From positions 101,011-165,010 of the forward strand of contig NZ_BDAM01000012.1 in the NCBI RefSeq assembly GCF_001895045.1: a stretch of 64,000 bases of DNA. The letters are read 5' to 3'. A program made the translations under genes and the position numbers. The stretch's first letter is position 1. Every line of letters starts with the position of its first letter. The notes beneath the pieces are model-generated. The model was not told where the DNA came from. It did no database searches and saw nothing but the letters and a program-made list of their open reading frames with translations. This DNA comes from Rhodococcus coprophilus NBRC 100603. Lineage in GTDB: Bacteria > Actinomycetota > Actinomycetes > Mycobacteriales > Mycobacteriaceae. Of the stretch, positions 1 to 9,770 are shown one piece after another.

Positions 1-1
1 C

Positions 2-1045
2 TCGCTGTTCACGCCGCGGTGGCTGGAGGCCAACGACATCGAGATCCGGACCGGTGTCACCGTGCGCCGCATCGACACCACCACCGGATCAGTCGAATTC
101 GACGGTGGATCCGTCGCAGCCGATGCCGTCGTTCTCGCGACCGGCGGCCGGCCCCGAACCATCGAATCGACCGGCCCCCGGCCCGATCTCGTCCACTATC
201 TGCGCACCCTCGATGACGCCCTCGCCCTCGCCCCGCGTCTCATCCCCGGATCCCGGCTGATCGTAGTCGGCGGCGGTTTCATCGGCCTCGAGATCGCCGC
301 GACCGCGCGGTCACTTGGGGTCGAAGTGACCGTCGTCGAGCAAAGCGCGCACCTCCTCGGCAGCGTCCTGGGCCCGCAAGTCGGCAACTACTGCGCAGAT
401 CTGCACCGCCGCAACGGAATCAACCTGCATACCGGTACCGGTGTTGTCACTGTGACCACGTCCGACCGAGGCGTGCGCATCATCACGACGACTGGTGACA
501 CGATCGAGGCCGACGCCGCAGTCGTCGGCATCGGGATCGTCCCCGATACCCAGGTCGCAGCCGCAAGTGGCCTGTCCGTCGACAACGGCATCGTGGTCGA
601 CGAACACGGCCGCACCTCGATCCCGAATATCTACGCGGCGGGCGATGTCGCAAATCGCTTCTCACCCCGAGCGGGGCGGCACATTCGCGTGGAACATTTC
701 GACAACGCCAACCGGCAATCCACTGTGGTCGCCGACACGATCGTCGGACGGACGAAGCTCTCCGACGACCCGCACTGGTTCTGGTCCGACCAGTACGACA
801 CCAACATCCAGTTCGCCGGAACTCCATTAGGTACAACCGACTTCGTAATCCGCGGCGACATCGAGACGGGCGAGTTTTCCGTCTTCTACCTTGCCGGTGA
901 CACGCTCACCGCGGCATTTGCCATGGACCGCGGCGAAGACATCATGGCTGCCCGCGAGCTACTCGGGCGGCAGGTCGACCCCGCCCGCCTCGCGGACGAA
1001 GACACCGACCTCTGGGAGATGTACGAAGAAGTGGAGCCCGCATGA
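2..1045 (+). CDS. FAD-dependent ferredoxin reductase (5'-truncated by window edge)
   Basis: The reading frame is open from base 2, so the N-terminal FAD-binding part lies outside the window. The visible part has an NAD(P)-binding Rossmann motif (GGGFIGLEIA), a second FAD contact region ending in YAAGDVA, and the C-terminal reductase domain typical of the BphA4/ThcD/putidaredoxin-reductase family. Such flavoproteins pass electrons from NAD(P)H to a [2Fe-2S] ferredoxin that serves an oxygenase. Its stop codon overlaps the start of the aldehyde dehydrogenase gene (ATGA), and a Rieske ferredoxin gene lies two genes downstream, so reductase and ferredoxin probably work together. The oxygenase they would feed is not in the window and may lie upstream. 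Confidence 0.9.
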   Translation, partial: SLFTPRWLEANDIEIRTGVTVRRIDTTTGSVEFDGGSVAADAVVLATGGRPRTIESTGPRPDLVHYLRTLDDALALAPRLIPGSRLIVVGGGFIGLEIAATARSLGVEVTVVEQSAHLLGSVLGPQVGNYCADLHRRNGINLHTGTGVVTVTTSDRGVRIITTTGDTIEADAAVVGIGIVPDTQVAAASGLSVDNGIVVDEHGRTSIPNIYAAGDVANRFSPRAGRHIRVEHFDNANRQSTVVADTIVGRTKLSDDPHWFWSDQYDTNIQFAGTPLGTTDFVIRGDIETGEFSVFYLAGDTLTAAFAMDRGEDIMAARELLGRQVDPARLADEDTDLWEMYEEVEPA

Positions 1046-2490
1046 CGATCGCCGGACTGAACCATATCGACGGACGCTGGGTACCGGCAGCGTCGGGCGC
1101 TGTGTTCGAGCGGCGCAACCCAGCCGATGAATCCGACCTCGTCGGAGTGTTTCCCGACTCGGATGCGGTCGACGTACGCAACGCCGTCGACGCGCTCGAC
1201 AAAGCCGCGCCCGAGTGGGCTGGGACCGCCCCCGAGCGCCGCGCCGCGATACTGGAGGCCGCAGCAGACCACCTCACCGCCCAGGCAAGCTCACTCGTGG
1301 ATGAACTGATCCGCGAGGAGGGCAAGACTCGGACCGAGGCCACCATGGAGGTGAGTCGCACACCGATGAATCTGCGGTTCTACGCCGGCGAGGCTACCCG
1401 CGCGACGGGTGCGACATTCCCTGCGCCGGCGCCGACAACCGTGTACACCGTGCGTGAACCGATCGGGATCGTCGGTGCCATCACGCCGTGGAACTTCCCG
1501 CTCAACATCCCGTCGCGCAAACTCGGTCCTGCACTGGCAGCGGGAAACACCGTGCTCTTCAAACCCTCCGAGATCACGCCGCTGATGGGTCAGCGTCTGG
1601 TCGAGGCATTGCTCGCCGGGGGTCTGCCTGCAGGCGCGATCGCTCTCGTCCAGGGCGGAGGGGCAGCAGGTGCCGCCGTAGTCGAAGATCAACGAGTCGC
1701 AGCAGTGACGTTCACCGGTTCCACTGCTGTCGGGCGGTCGATCCACCGTTGCGTCGGTCCGGAACGCCGGGTGCAGCTGGAGATGGGAGGCAAGAACCCG
1801 GTGGTGGTGCTCGCGGATGCCGATCTCGATGCTGCTGCGGCACTCATCGTCAAGGGTGCATTCGGATTGTCGGGTCAAGCCTGCACCGGAACCAGCCGGG
1901 TCGTCGCCGTCGACGAAATCCATGACGCGCTGCTCGGCAAGGTCGTAGCGCGCACCGAGGCGCTGACCGTCGGGATCGGTGCCGGCGCCGCTATGGGGCC
2001 GCTCGCGAGCTCGTCTCAGCTGGCCAAGTTCCTTGAATACGTGAAGATCGGCGTCGACGAGGGTGCCGACCTGATATGTGGTGGGACGCGTTGTGAGGAG
2101 GAATCGCTCCGCAACGGATTCTTCGTCCGGCCGACGGTGTTCGCGAACACCTCCCCCGGGATGCGGCTTCTGAGCGACGAGGTATTCGGTCCGGTTCTGG
2201 CGTTCCAGCGCGCCGCGTCGTTCGACGAAGCCCTCACCCTGGCAAACGACGTTGCGTTCGGGCTCAGTGCCTCGGTCGTCACGAAGAACCTCTCCGCCGC
2301 TCACCGGTTCGTTGCCGGATCCCGGACGGGGTTGGTGAAGGTGAATCAGCCCACCACCGGAATGGCGATGAATGCTCCGTTCGGCGGATACAAGCAGTCG
2401 AGCACCCAGACGTTCAAGGAGCAGGCCGGCCCGACTCTCATGCAGTTCTACCAATCCGAGAAGACCGTATATCTCTCGCCCGACGCCTGA
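1042..2490 (+). CDS. NAD(P)-dependent aldehyde dehydrogenase
   Basis: This is a full-length (482 aa) member of the ALDH superfamily, which oxidises aldehydes to carboxylic acids. Visible landmarks are PWNFP with N151, K174 in LFKPSE for cofactor binding, the FTGST loop near 224-228, the general base E247 in LEMGGKNP and the nucleophile C281 in GQACTGTSR. It starts at the ATG that overlaps the reductase stop, so the two are translationally coupled. In this operon it probably oxidises an aldehyde released from the compound attacked by the ferredoxin-dependent oxygenase. The exact substrate cannot be read from the sequence. Confidence 0.93.
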   Translation: MTIAGLNHIDGRWVPAASGAVFERRNPADESDLVGVFPDSDAVDVRNAVDALDKAAPEWAGTAPERRAAILEAAADHLTAQASSLVDELIREEGKTRTEATMEVSRTPMNLRFYAGEATRATGATFPAPAPTTVYTVREPIGIVGAITPWNFPLNIPSRKLGPALAAGNTVLFKPSEITPLMGQRLVEALLAGGLPAGAIALVQGGGAAGAAVVEDQRVAAVTFTGSTAVGRSIHRCVGPERRVQLEMGGKNPVVVLADADLDAAAALIVKGAFGLSGQACTGTSRVVAVDEIHDALLGKVVARTEALTVGIGAGAAMGPLASSSQLAKFLEYVKIGVDEGADLICGGTRCEEESLRNGFFVRPTVFANTSPGMRLLSDEVFGPVLAFQRAASFDEALTLANDVAFGLSASVVTKNLSAAHRFVAGSRTGLVKVNQPTTGMAMNAPFGGYKQSSTQTFKEQAGPTLMQFYQSEKTVYLSPDA

Positions 2491-2531
2491 CGCAAGAACA
2501 CGGCGTACACCACATGCCTGGAGGAAAGACC

Positions 2532-2888
2532 TTGGAGTTCAAGCGAGTGGCCCGTTCCGGGCAGGTAACCGAAGGCATCGTTCGCCGGTTCTACGCCGAC
2601 GACTACGAGTTCGCCATCTCCCGGCTCGACGGCAAGGCATACGCGACGTCCAACTATTGTTCCCACCTCGACTGCCTGTTGTCGTCCGGCAAGCTGGTTC
2701 AGGACGGAATCGGATGCTCTTGCCACGGGAGCGCCTTCGATCTCGAAACCGGTGAACCCATCTGTCCGCCGGCGACCGAGCCGATCAAGACGTATCCCTG
2801 TGAAGAACGTGACGGTGAGATCTTCGTCGGTATCGATCCCACCGAGCCCCCGGAGGGTCCCCGCCGACGCCGGATGCGGTCGGCGTGA
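2532..2888 (+). CDS. Rieske [2Fe-2S] ferredoxin
   Basis: A 118-residue single-domain Rieske protein. The cluster ligands are visible as C43-x-H45 and C62-x2-H65, counted from the TTG at 2532. I prefer that TTG because a strong Shine-Dalgarno stretch (GGAGGAAAG, 2520-2528) sits just before it; an ATG at 2514 in the same frame would put that site inside the gene. The protein is a small electron carrier between the FAD reductase and a terminal oxygenase. It ends with GTGA, shared with the start of the next gene. Confidence 0.9.
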   Translation: MEFKRVARSGQVTEGIVRRFYADDYEFAISRLDGKAYATSNYCSHLDCLLSSGKLVQDGIGCSCHGSAFDLETGEPICPPATEPIKTYPCEERDGEIFVGIDPTEPPEGPRRRRMRSA

Positions 2889-4483
2889 CATCGCGAAGCA
2901 TCCGCCCGGCGACGCTGGCGACCGGCGGCATGGTCGCCTCGAGTCATCCGCTCGCAAGCCAGGCGGGCGCACGAGTGCTCACCGACGGCGGCAACGCGGT
3001 AGATGCGGCTCTCGCGATGGCCGCAGTCACGTGGCTGACCTTGCCCGGGCAGTGCGGGATCGGTGGCGACGCATTCGCCGTGGTGCGAGAGCCCGACGGT
3101 TCCGTATGGACCGTCAACGGCAGCGGGTACGGACCCGACGGAGGTACGCCGGACTTCTACCGCGACAAAAGCCTCTCGGCGATTCCGTTGAACGGCGCCC
3201 TCGCCGTCGCCGTGCCGGGTGCACCCGCGGCCCTTGCCACGCTGCACGAGCGCGGGTCGACCATCCCGTTGGCCGACCTGTGGGAACCCGCCGCACGGAT
3301 CGCCGAACGCGGACTCCCCTGTTCCGCAAAGACCCGCGCCGACGTACAGACCGCCCTGCGGGCTATTCGTTCCGACGTCGGGCTCGCGTCGGTATATACC
3401 GCGGGAGGCGACGCCCCACGCGTCGGTGATCGTCTTCCTCAACGGGACCTGGCGCGCACGATCCGCGTTCTTGCCCGGGACCCCGGATCTTTCTACAGCG
3501 GATCCCTGGCCGAACGGTGCGTCGCTGCCGTCACGGATTCCGGCGCACCGTTCACGGGTGACGAATGGCAAGCAGGTGCCGTGGTGCCCGCCGAAGCGGC
3601 ATTGGTCGGGACGTATGCGGGCGCGACTGTGCACCAGACTCCGCTGCCCACACCTGGATGGATGGTGCTGCAGCAAGCGGCGCTGTGTGACGGCGAGTTG
3701 GACTCGGAGCGCTGGCTGGGCACCTCGGCGATCGACCGGATGGCACGGGCTGCGACGATCTCCTTCGAAGATCGCTTGCGCTGGTGCAGTTCCGAGAACG
3801 ACGGTGCCGAGAGGGCACTGGCTCCCGCGAACATCAGTGCGGGCCGAGCACGGCTCGCAGAGCGTGAACCCGTCGGCGCATTCTCCGTGTCGGACGGCGA
3901 TACGACGTCGTTCGTCGCCGTGGACGGCGAAGGACGAGCCGTGTCCTTCATCCATTCTCTCGCATTTACGTTCGGGGCGAAGCTCACCGTGCCGGGAACC
4001 GGCATCGTCCTCAACAACCGGCTCGGACGCGGTGCGTATCTGATCGACGGTCATCCGAACGAGGTGTCCCCGAGACGAAAGCCCCTGCACACGCTCAATG
4101 CATGGATCGTCACCGGCAAGGATGGACGGCTGATGCACGCCGGCAATACGCCGGGTGGCGACGGCCAGGTGCAGTGGAACATGCAGTTGCTCTCCCATTT
4201 ACTCGATTACGGACTCGATCCGCAGCAGGCAGTGGAGGCACCGCGATTCACAGTGTTCCCCGGCTCCGACGCCGACACCCTCGGGAGAGCTCCGGAGTTG
4301 CGCATCGAAGCGCGCGTCCCCGACGAGGTTCGGCGGTCGCTGGAGAACTTGGGGCACCGACTGAAAGTTCTCGACGCGTACGGCGCCGAAGGCAGCGCAC
4401 AGATCATCTCGTTCGACGAACGAGGAGTTCTGCACGGCGGCAGCGATCCGCGGCAGGAAGGGGTTGCTCTCGGTGTCGAATGA
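2885..4483 (+). CDS. Gamma-glutamyltransferase-family protein
   Basis: A 532 aa member of the Ntn-hydrolase gamma-glutamyltranspeptidase family. The conserved N-terminal segment (ASSHPLASQAG...GGNAVDAALA) and the small-subunit start are present. The autocatalytic nucleophile should be T340 in GDTTSFVAVD, by alignment with TTHYSVVD of E. coli Ggt. There is no signal peptide, so unlike many family members it is probably cytoplasmic. The GTG start overlaps the ferredoxin stop. Family members hydrolyse or transfer gamma-glutamyl groups, or act as acylases; in a catabolic operon it may remove a gamma-glutamyl tag from an intermediate (inference). Confidence 0.85.
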   Translation: MTSRSIRPATLATGGMVASSHPLASQAGARVLTDGGNAVDAALAMAAVTWLTLPGQCGIGGDAFAVVREPDGSVWTVNGSGYGPDGGTPDFYRDKSLSAIPLNGALAVAVPGAPAALATLHERGSTIPLADLWEPAARIAERGLPCSAKTRADVQTALRAIRSDVGLASVYTAGGDAPRVGDRLPQRDLARTIRVLARDPGSFYSGSLAERCVAAVTDSGAPFTGDEWQAGAVVPAEAALVGTYAGATVHQTPLPTPGWMVLQQAALCDGELDSERWLGTSAIDRMARAATISFEDRLRWCSSENDGAERALAPANISAGRARLAEREPVGAFSVSDGDTTSFVAVDGEGRAVSFIHSLAFTFGAKLTVPGTGIVLNNRLGRGAYLIDGHPNEVSPRRKPLHTLNAWIVTGKDGRLMHAGNTPGGDGQVQWNMQLLSHLLDYGLDPQQAVEAPRFTVFPGSDADTLGRAPELRIEARVPDEVRRSLENLGHRLKVLDAYGAEGSAQIISFDERGVLHGGSDPRQEGVALGVE

Positions 4484-4913
4484 GGCTGAATCGGAAACGA
4501 GTTCGACTCCGGCACCGCAAGGCCGCTACGTCGCGGCGGTACTTGCCGGCGGGACCATCCGGACAGCGGGAATGACGCCGCGCCGCAATGGAACACTGAC
4601 CGTCACGGGTAAGGTCGGCGCCGATCTGACAGTGGCGGAAGCACGGACTGCGGCAGCCCTGGCTGTGCGGAATGCACTTTCCGCCGTACAGTCGGTACTG
4701 CCCTCCGGCAAGAGCTTTCGTCCGGTGGAGATGGTGGTCTACGTCGCCGCGGCCGACGGGTTCACTACGCTGTCTGCCGTCGCCGACGGTGCGTCGGATG
4801 TCATCGCCGAGGAGCTCGGCCCGGAGAATCTCCCCGCACGAAGTGCCATCGGGGTGTACACCCTCCCCGGAGGCGCGCCGGTCGAAATCTCCCTCACCGC
4901 CACCGTTCGCTGA
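4473..4913 (+). CDS. RidA/YjgF-family protein
   Basis: About 146 aa with the YjgF/YER057c/UK114 fold. The C-terminal signature, an Arg in ARSAIGV followed by LPGGAPVEI with the conserved Glu, matches the ligand-binding pair of imine deaminases. RidA proteins hydrolyse reactive enamine/imine intermediates, and relatives such as RutC act in pyrimidine breakdown. I chose the GTG at 4473 because GGAAGGGG lies about ten bases upstream; a TTG at 4464 is the alternative. The gene overlaps the end of the glutamyltransferase gene by a few bases, supporting co-transcription. Confidence 0.85.
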   Translation: MSNEAESETSSTPAPQGRYVAAVLAGGTIRTAGMTPRRNGTLTVTGKVGADLTVAEARTAAALAVRNALSAVQSVLPSGKSFRPVEMVVYVAAADGFTTLSAVADGASDVIAEELGPENLPARSAIGVYTLPGGAPVEISLTATVR

Positions 4914-5115
4914 CTCGCGTGCAACACGAGCGTCACATTCCGAACAAGGTGCACATCAAACCTGCTTCTTCATAGCCGATTTCGCTGTTGACGAGGGATT
5001 TGTAGGAGATCAGTATCGTGCGACACCGGGGCGACGCGTGACGAGGGGAAGGTCGCTGCACGGCCCGGCCTCCATTTCCTCACTCGCTGTGCGAGTTCGA
5101 TAGAAGGAGCCGTAC

Positions 5116-6654
5116 GTGACCGCTGCGCACCTCGTGTTTCTGCTGGGCCTCGCGTCCTTGATCGCGGCGATGGCGCTACGCAAGAACGTCATGATCCCAG
5201 CGATAGTCGCGACGTTGGCGACTGCCTTCGCTTTCAGTGGGAGCGTCCCGAACGCAATCATGTCGGTCTTCCGGGCAACCATCACAGCCGGTACTGCGCT
5301 GTTCGAAATCTTCATCGTCATCGCTGCGGTGACATCGCTTCTCGCAGCGATGCGCGCGATCGGCTCTGACGACCTGATGGTGCGTCCCGTCAGCCGTTGG
5401 ATGGTGAACGGCCGCGTCGCGTACATCGTGCTGTTCGGTTTCACATATCTCCTTTCTCTGTTCTTCTGGCCGACCCCGGCGCTTGCCTTGATCGGTGCGG
5501 TTCTCCTCCCCGCAGCGCTCAAGGTCGGCCTGCCACCGCTCGGCGCGGCGGTTGCCCTGGCGATCTCCGGGCAGGGAATGTCCATCGCATCCGATTACGT
5601 GATCGGTCTGGCACCCTCGATTTCCGCAAGTGGTGCGGGCATTCCTGCCGACGCCATCGCCGACCGCGCCCTGGTGATCTCGCTTATCGTCGGAATCACC
5701 GCCGCAGTGCTCGCGTACATACTGACAGTCCGCCCGCAGATGGGAGCGCGCGCAATTTCCGACGTCGAAGCGGATAACGAAAGCGCCGACGGCACAGGCG
5801 TCTCCGGAAATGCACTCGCCGGTACACCGTCCGGCGACCGGCCGGAACTCACCGACACGCCAGGTCCGGCCGGGTCGGCCACCTCCGCAGACGTCCTCGA
5901 GGTAGAACTTCCGGGCGTGGAGGACGACGGCACAAGGCTTACCGATCGCCCGCAACTCACCCGTGCGTGGGCCATCGGCGTGCCGGCGGCGTTCGCAGCG
6001 GTCCTTGTCTACATGCTGGTCGGACGTTTCACCGATCTCGTGCCCTGGGAAGACGGCGCGGGTGCATCTCTCGTCGGAGGCGCAGCACTCGTCTTGATGG
6101 CGCTCGTGACGATCACCTCCCGCCGGTCCGAGGCTCTCGAATTCTGCGCCACCCACTTCATCGACGGCCTGTCGTACGCGTTCAAGGCCATGGGGATCAT
6201 CCTCCCGATTGCGGGTTTCGTGTACATCGGTATTCCCGACTACTCGGGTGCCGTGCTCGGCCTGGGTGAAGATGTCACGCCGCCTGCGTTCCTCTTCGAC
6301 ACCGTTGAAATGGTGCAGCCGTACATCCCCGACAACGGTGCATTCGTGGCCTTCAGCATGCTCTTCATCGGCATGGCGATCGGACTCGATGGATCGGGAT
6401 GGGCAGGCCTTCCGCTCACGGGTGGACTCGCTGCTGCGCTTGCCCCGCAATCGGGCATGGACACTGCGACTTTGGCAGCGATCGCGCAGAACGGCGCCAC
6501 CTGGACCGGTGGAGGGACCTTGGTGATCTGGTCGTCGTTGGTCGTGGTCGCCGGATTCTGCCGGATACCGGTGACGGAACTGGTTCGCCACCTCGTCGTG
6601 CCCGTCATGGCCGGCCTTCTCCTCGCGACGGGCGTCGCGGTCATCATCTGGTAA
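5116..6654 (+). CDS. Putative multi-pass membrane transporter
   Basis: A 512 aa integral membrane protein with about ten to twelve hydrophobic segments in two halves. A polar, acidic linker (about residues 205-285) separates them. The layout resembles GntP/CitM-like ion-coupled transporters of organic acids, but I see no signature that fixes the substrate. The GTG start has a good ribosome site (AAGGAG, 5104-5109). A 200 bp gap separates it from the RidA gene, so it may have its own promoter, but its direction and the isochorismatase-like gene that follows suggest it imports the compound the operon degrades. Confidence 0.65.
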   Translation: MTAAHLVFLLGLASLIAAMALRKNVMIPAIVATLATAFAFSGSVPNAIMSVFRATITAGTALFEIFIVIAAVTSLLAAMRAIGSDDLMVRPVSRWMVNGRVAYIVLFGFTYLLSLFFWPTPALALIGAVLLPAALKVGLPPLGAAVALAISGQGMSIASDYVIGLAPSISASGAGIPADAIADRALVISLIVGITAAVLAYILTVRPQMGARAISDVEADNESADGTGVSGNALAGTPSGDRPELTDTPGPAGSATSADVLEVELPGVEDDGTRLTDRPQLTRAWAIGVPAAFAAVLVYMLVGRFTDLVPWEDGAGASLVGGAALVLMALVTITSRRSEALEFCATHFIDGLSYAFKAMGIILPIAGFVYIGIPDYSGAVLGLGEDVTPPAFLFDTVEMVQPYIPDNGAFVAFSMLFIGMAIGLDGSGWAGLPLTGGLAAALAPQSGMDTATLAAIAQNGATWTGGGTLVIWSSLVVVAGFCRIPVTELVRHLVVPVMAGLLLATGVAVIIW

Positions 6655-6698
6655 CCGAAAACTTCGCACTCATAGATTCTGAGACGAAAGGGCTTCTC

Positions 6699-7334
6699 AT
6701 GGATTCCGTCCCGTTTCGCTACGATCCGGCGCGGTGCGCACTGGTCGTCATCGACATGCAGAACGACTTCTGCTCGCCCGAGGGCTCGTTGGCGCACGCG
6801 GGTTTCGACGTCACCGCTGCAGTCGCGATGACGCCGAGGCTGAACCAACTCATCGCCACGGCACGGACGGCCGGGGTACGGGTGATCTTCGTACGTACCG
6901 AACACGACGAGACAACCGACACACGTCAGTGGCTCGGACGAGTGGGCGAGGGTCCCGATGCGGTTCGCACCGGAATCACCTGCCGCACCGGGACCTCCGG
7001 AGCGGACTACTACGGCGTCTCCCCCCGCGAAGGGGACGCGGTGATCACGAAGAATCGATTCAGCGCCTTCGTGGGCACCAATCTCGACCTCACCTTACGT
7101 TCGCTCGGAATCGATTCGCTTTTATTCACGGGGGTCGCCACAGAAATCTGCGTCGAATCGAGCCTGCGTAGTGCGTTGTTCCACGAGTACTGGGTCTCCC
7201 TCGTCGAAGACTGCGCCGCGACCTACAGCCAAGCCGCACACGATGCGTCCGTCTCCGTCGTCGCACAGAATTTCGGCACGGTCGTCACGGCAGAGAAGCT
7301 GGAGTCGTTCTGGGGCACAGTGTCGCCATCGTGA
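6699..7334 (+). CDS. Isochorismatase-family cysteine hydrolase
   Basis: A 211 aa cysteine hydrolase. The catalytic triad is visible: D19 in VVIDMQNDF, K118 in ITKNRFSAF and C151 in VATEICVES. Relatives include N-carbamoylsarcosine amidase, nicotinamidase and RutB, so the reaction is likely amide or carbamoyl hydrolysis. The start is the ATG at 6699 after GACGAAAGGG; the open frame extends much further upstream but only as a shadow of the permease gene. RidA and RutB-like proteins together recall the Rut pyrimidine pathway, though no RutA-type oxygenase is seen here. Confidence 0.85.
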   Translation: MDSVPFRYDPARCALVVIDMQNDFCSPEGSLAHAGFDVTAAVAMTPRLNQLIATARTAGVRVIFVRTEHDETTDTRQWLGRVGEGPDAVRTGITCRTGTSGADYYGVSPREGDAVITKNRFSAFVGTNLDLTLRSLGIDSLLFTGVATEICVESSLRSALFHEYWVSLVEDCAATYSQAAHDASVSVVAQNFGTVVTAEKLESFWGTVSPS

Positions 7335-7379
7335 GGTGACGGCGGTGGAACAACTCTCCTGCAGCGAGCCCCGGTCCGC

Positions 7380-9590
7380 CTACTTCTCGTCGAGCCTTTT
7401 CGCTCCCAGAACATCCTCGAGCAGCTCGATCGCGACTTCTTCGGGGTCGCGCCGATCAGAGGGATCGCCCGGAGTGGCGGCGTCGGCGAACATCTGCTCG
7501 ACATCCTCGGGTGTCACCGCCGACGGGTCGGGGGGCGCGAGCGGCACGTAGCCGGGCTCGGGTCCCGGGTCGTCGGGCAGGTCGGGTGCCTCGGGTGGCG
7601 GAATGTCGTCGTCGGCACGCGGCACCGGGGGGCCCGCCGGAGTCCCCGACGGACCGGCGGCAACCGGCGGCGCGGGAGGCGGTGTCTGCTTGGCCTGGCT
7701 CGGACGGGAGAACCGTGGTTGCCCGGACTGCCTCGACGGCGCTTGCGCGGGCGCGGCTTTCACGGGAACGGCCGGAGCGGACCCGTGCAGACACGTGACT
7801 TCGAACGTCCCGCCGAACACGTCGCCGAGGGCGGCGGCGATCACGGTCGCGTTGCGGGGTTCGGCCAACCGCTTGACCAGCGGCGCGGAGTCGTGGACCA
7901 GAACGACGCGGTTGCCGTCGACTTCGCGCACGGTGGCGCCGGACAGCATGACCTCGACGGTGCGGCTGCGGTCTCGTACTTTCGCCCTGACCTCGGACCA
8001 CACCGCACGAATCGCGGCGGCGTCCGGCCCCGCAGCCACGGGTGCGGGGACTTCGGCGGCCTGCGGCGCAACTTCTTGTGCGGCAACCGGCTCCGGCTCG
8101 GGGGTGCGTTGCGGCGCCGGAACGGATCCGGGGACCCGTGGGGCAGGCGGCTCTTCGTGTTCGGGCCGTTCGGCGTCAGGGTTCGGGGCGGGGGTCGCCG
8201 TGGGTGCCGGATTCCGGTCCGGTGCCGGGGGCACGGCCGGGACGGGCGCAGGCGAGGCGGTCGGGGCGGCAGGGGCCGCGGTGTCGGGTTGCGGAGCCGG
8301 CGCCGCCTGGCGCTGGGACGGCCGCTGGAACCGCGTCGCGGCGTCGTCCGGCGCACCCACGGCCTGCGGTGGCGCTCCGGCATCTTCCGGTACATCAGCG
8401 GCGATCGTGCGGGCGGGAGGTGCCGCGGGACGCGCCGCGACGATGCCCTGCTCGAGTCGTTCGAGTCGTTGCAGGACAGCCGAATCGGTATCGGAGGCCG
8501 CGGGAAGCAGCATGCGGGCGCACATCACCTCGAGCAGCAGACGAGGCGCGGTGGCACCGCGCATCTCCCCCAGCCCGGCGTGGACGATCTCGGCGTAGCG
8601 GGTGAGGGTCGCCGGGCCGATGCGCGACGCCTCGTCGCGCATCCGCTCGAGAACATCGCCGGGAACGTCGATCAGGCCGCGCTCGGGAGCGTCGGGGACG
8701 GTGCGCATGAGGATGAGATCGCGGAATCGTTCGAGAAGATCGGCCGCGAACCGTCGCGGATCGTGGCCGGCGTCCATGATTTTCTCGACGGTGCCGAACA
8801 GCGCGGCACCGTCCGCTGCGGCAAGCGCGTCGACCGCCTCGTCGATGAGGGCGACGTCGGTGACCCCGAGAAGCGCCAGGGCTCGCTCGTAGGTGACGCC
8901 CTCGGGACCGGCGCCGGCCAGCAACTGGTCCATCACCGACAGCGAGTCGCGGGGCGAGCCACCGCCGGCGCGAATCACCAGCGGATAGACCGCGTCGGCG
9001 ACCGGGACGTTCTCGCGGGTGCAGATTTCTTCCAGCAGACCGCGCATGGCGGTCGGGGCGAGCAACCGGAACGGGTAGTGGTGGGTACGCGACCGGATGG
9101 TGGGCAGTACCTTCTCGGGCTCGGTGGTCGCGAACACGAAGATCAGGTGCTCGGGTGGCTCTTCGACGATCTTGAGCAGGGCGTTGAAGCCCTGCGTGGT
9201 GACCATGTGAGCCTCGTCGATGATGAAAATGCGGTACCGGGACTCGGCCGGGGCGTAGAACGCGCGGTCGCGGAGTTCGCGGGTGTCGTCCACGCCGCCG
9301 TGACTCGCGGCGTCGAGTTCGGTGACGTCGAGGTTTCCGCCGCCGCCCGGACCGAGAGCGATGCACGACGAGCACTTTCCACACGGCGTGGACGTCGGAC
9401 CTTCGACGCAGTTGAGCGATCGGGCGAGGATGCGCGCGGACGACGTCTTGCCGCAACCGCGAGGACCCGAGAACAGGTAGGCGTGGTTGATGCGCCCGGT
9501 ATCGAGGGCGGTGCTCAGCGGGACGGTGACGTGCTCCTGCCCCACCACCTCGGCGAAGGTCGCGGGTCGATATTTCCGGTACAGGGCCAC
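7380..9590 (-). CDS. dnaX: DNA polymerase III subunits gamma/tau
   Basis: A 736 aa clamp-loader ATPase. The N-terminal third carries the Walker A site (GPRGCGKTSSARI), a Cys4-type zinc module (CGKCSSC with an upstream Cys), the Walker B/DEAH-like box (FIIDEAH) and the sensor region. The middle to C-terminal part is very rich in Pro and Ala, followed by a conserved tau-type domain. The start is a GTG. Its 3' end faces the hydrolase gene with only about 45 bp between them. The ybaB-recR pair that often follows dnaX is not there. Confidence 0.96.
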   Translation of the reverse strand: MALYRKYRPATFAEVVGQEHVTVPLSTALDTGRINHAYLFSGPRGCGKTSSARILARSLNCVEGPTSTPCGKCSSCIALGPGGGGNLDVTELDAASHGGVDDTRELRDRAFYAPAESRYRIFIIDEAHMVTTQGFNALLKIVEEPPEHLIFVFATTEPEKVLPTIRSRTHHYPFRLLAPTAMRGLLEEICTRENVPVADAVYPLVIRAGGGSPRDSLSVMDQLLAGAGPEGVTYERALALLGVTDVALIDEAVDALAAADGAALFGTVEKIMDAGHDPRRFAADLLERFRDLILMRTVPDAPERGLIDVPGDVLERMRDEASRIGPATLTRYAEIVHAGLGEMRGATAPRLLLEVMCARMLLPAASDTDSAVLQRLERLEQGIVAARPAAPPARTIAADVPEDAGAPPQAVGAPDDAATRFQRPSQRQAAPAPQPDTAAPAAPTASPAPVPAVPPAPDRNPAPTATPAPNPDAERPEHEEPPAPRVPGSVPAPQRTPEPEPVAAQEVAPQAAEVPAPVAAGPDAAAIRAVWSEVRAKVRDRSRTVEVMLSGATVREVDGNRVVLVHDSAPLVKRLAEPRNATVIAAALGDVFGGTFEVTCLHGSAPAVPVKAAPAQAPSRQSGQPRFSRPSQAKQTPPPAPPVAAGPSGTPAGPPVPRADDDIPPPEAPDLPDDPGPEPGYVPLAPPDPSAVTPEDVEQMFADAATPGDPSDRRDPEEVAIELLEDVLGAKRLDEK

Positions 9591-9709
9591 GCGCCGAGAG
9601 TACCGGCGTGGGCCGACACTCGGGCAGGTCGGTCCGGACGAGGGTGACTTGTTTCCCAGGTCCCGGCGACGGCGGGACGCGGCAGGTGCGCGACTTCATA
9701 TCGACGGCG

Positions 9710-9738
9710 TTGACTAACGATATATCGCGTTCTATCTT
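9710..9738 (+). promoter_or_regulatory. padR promoter with palindromic operator in the spacer
   Basis: A textbook sigma-70-type promoter: TTGACT at 9710-9715, a 17 bp spacer and TATCTT at 9733-9738. The spacer holds the perfect 10 bp palindrome CGATATATCG (9718-9727). Its place over the promoter of a PadR gene suggests autorepression. Confidence 0.7.
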
Positions 9739-9770
9739 GATCGTGTCACAACAACGAAGGAGAACGCACC

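Noticed and set aside
2699..4198. 499-codon open frame on the minus strand across the glutamyltransferase gene
   Set aside because: It mirrors a clear family member in another frame and shows no protein-family features; long antisense frames are normal at this GC content.
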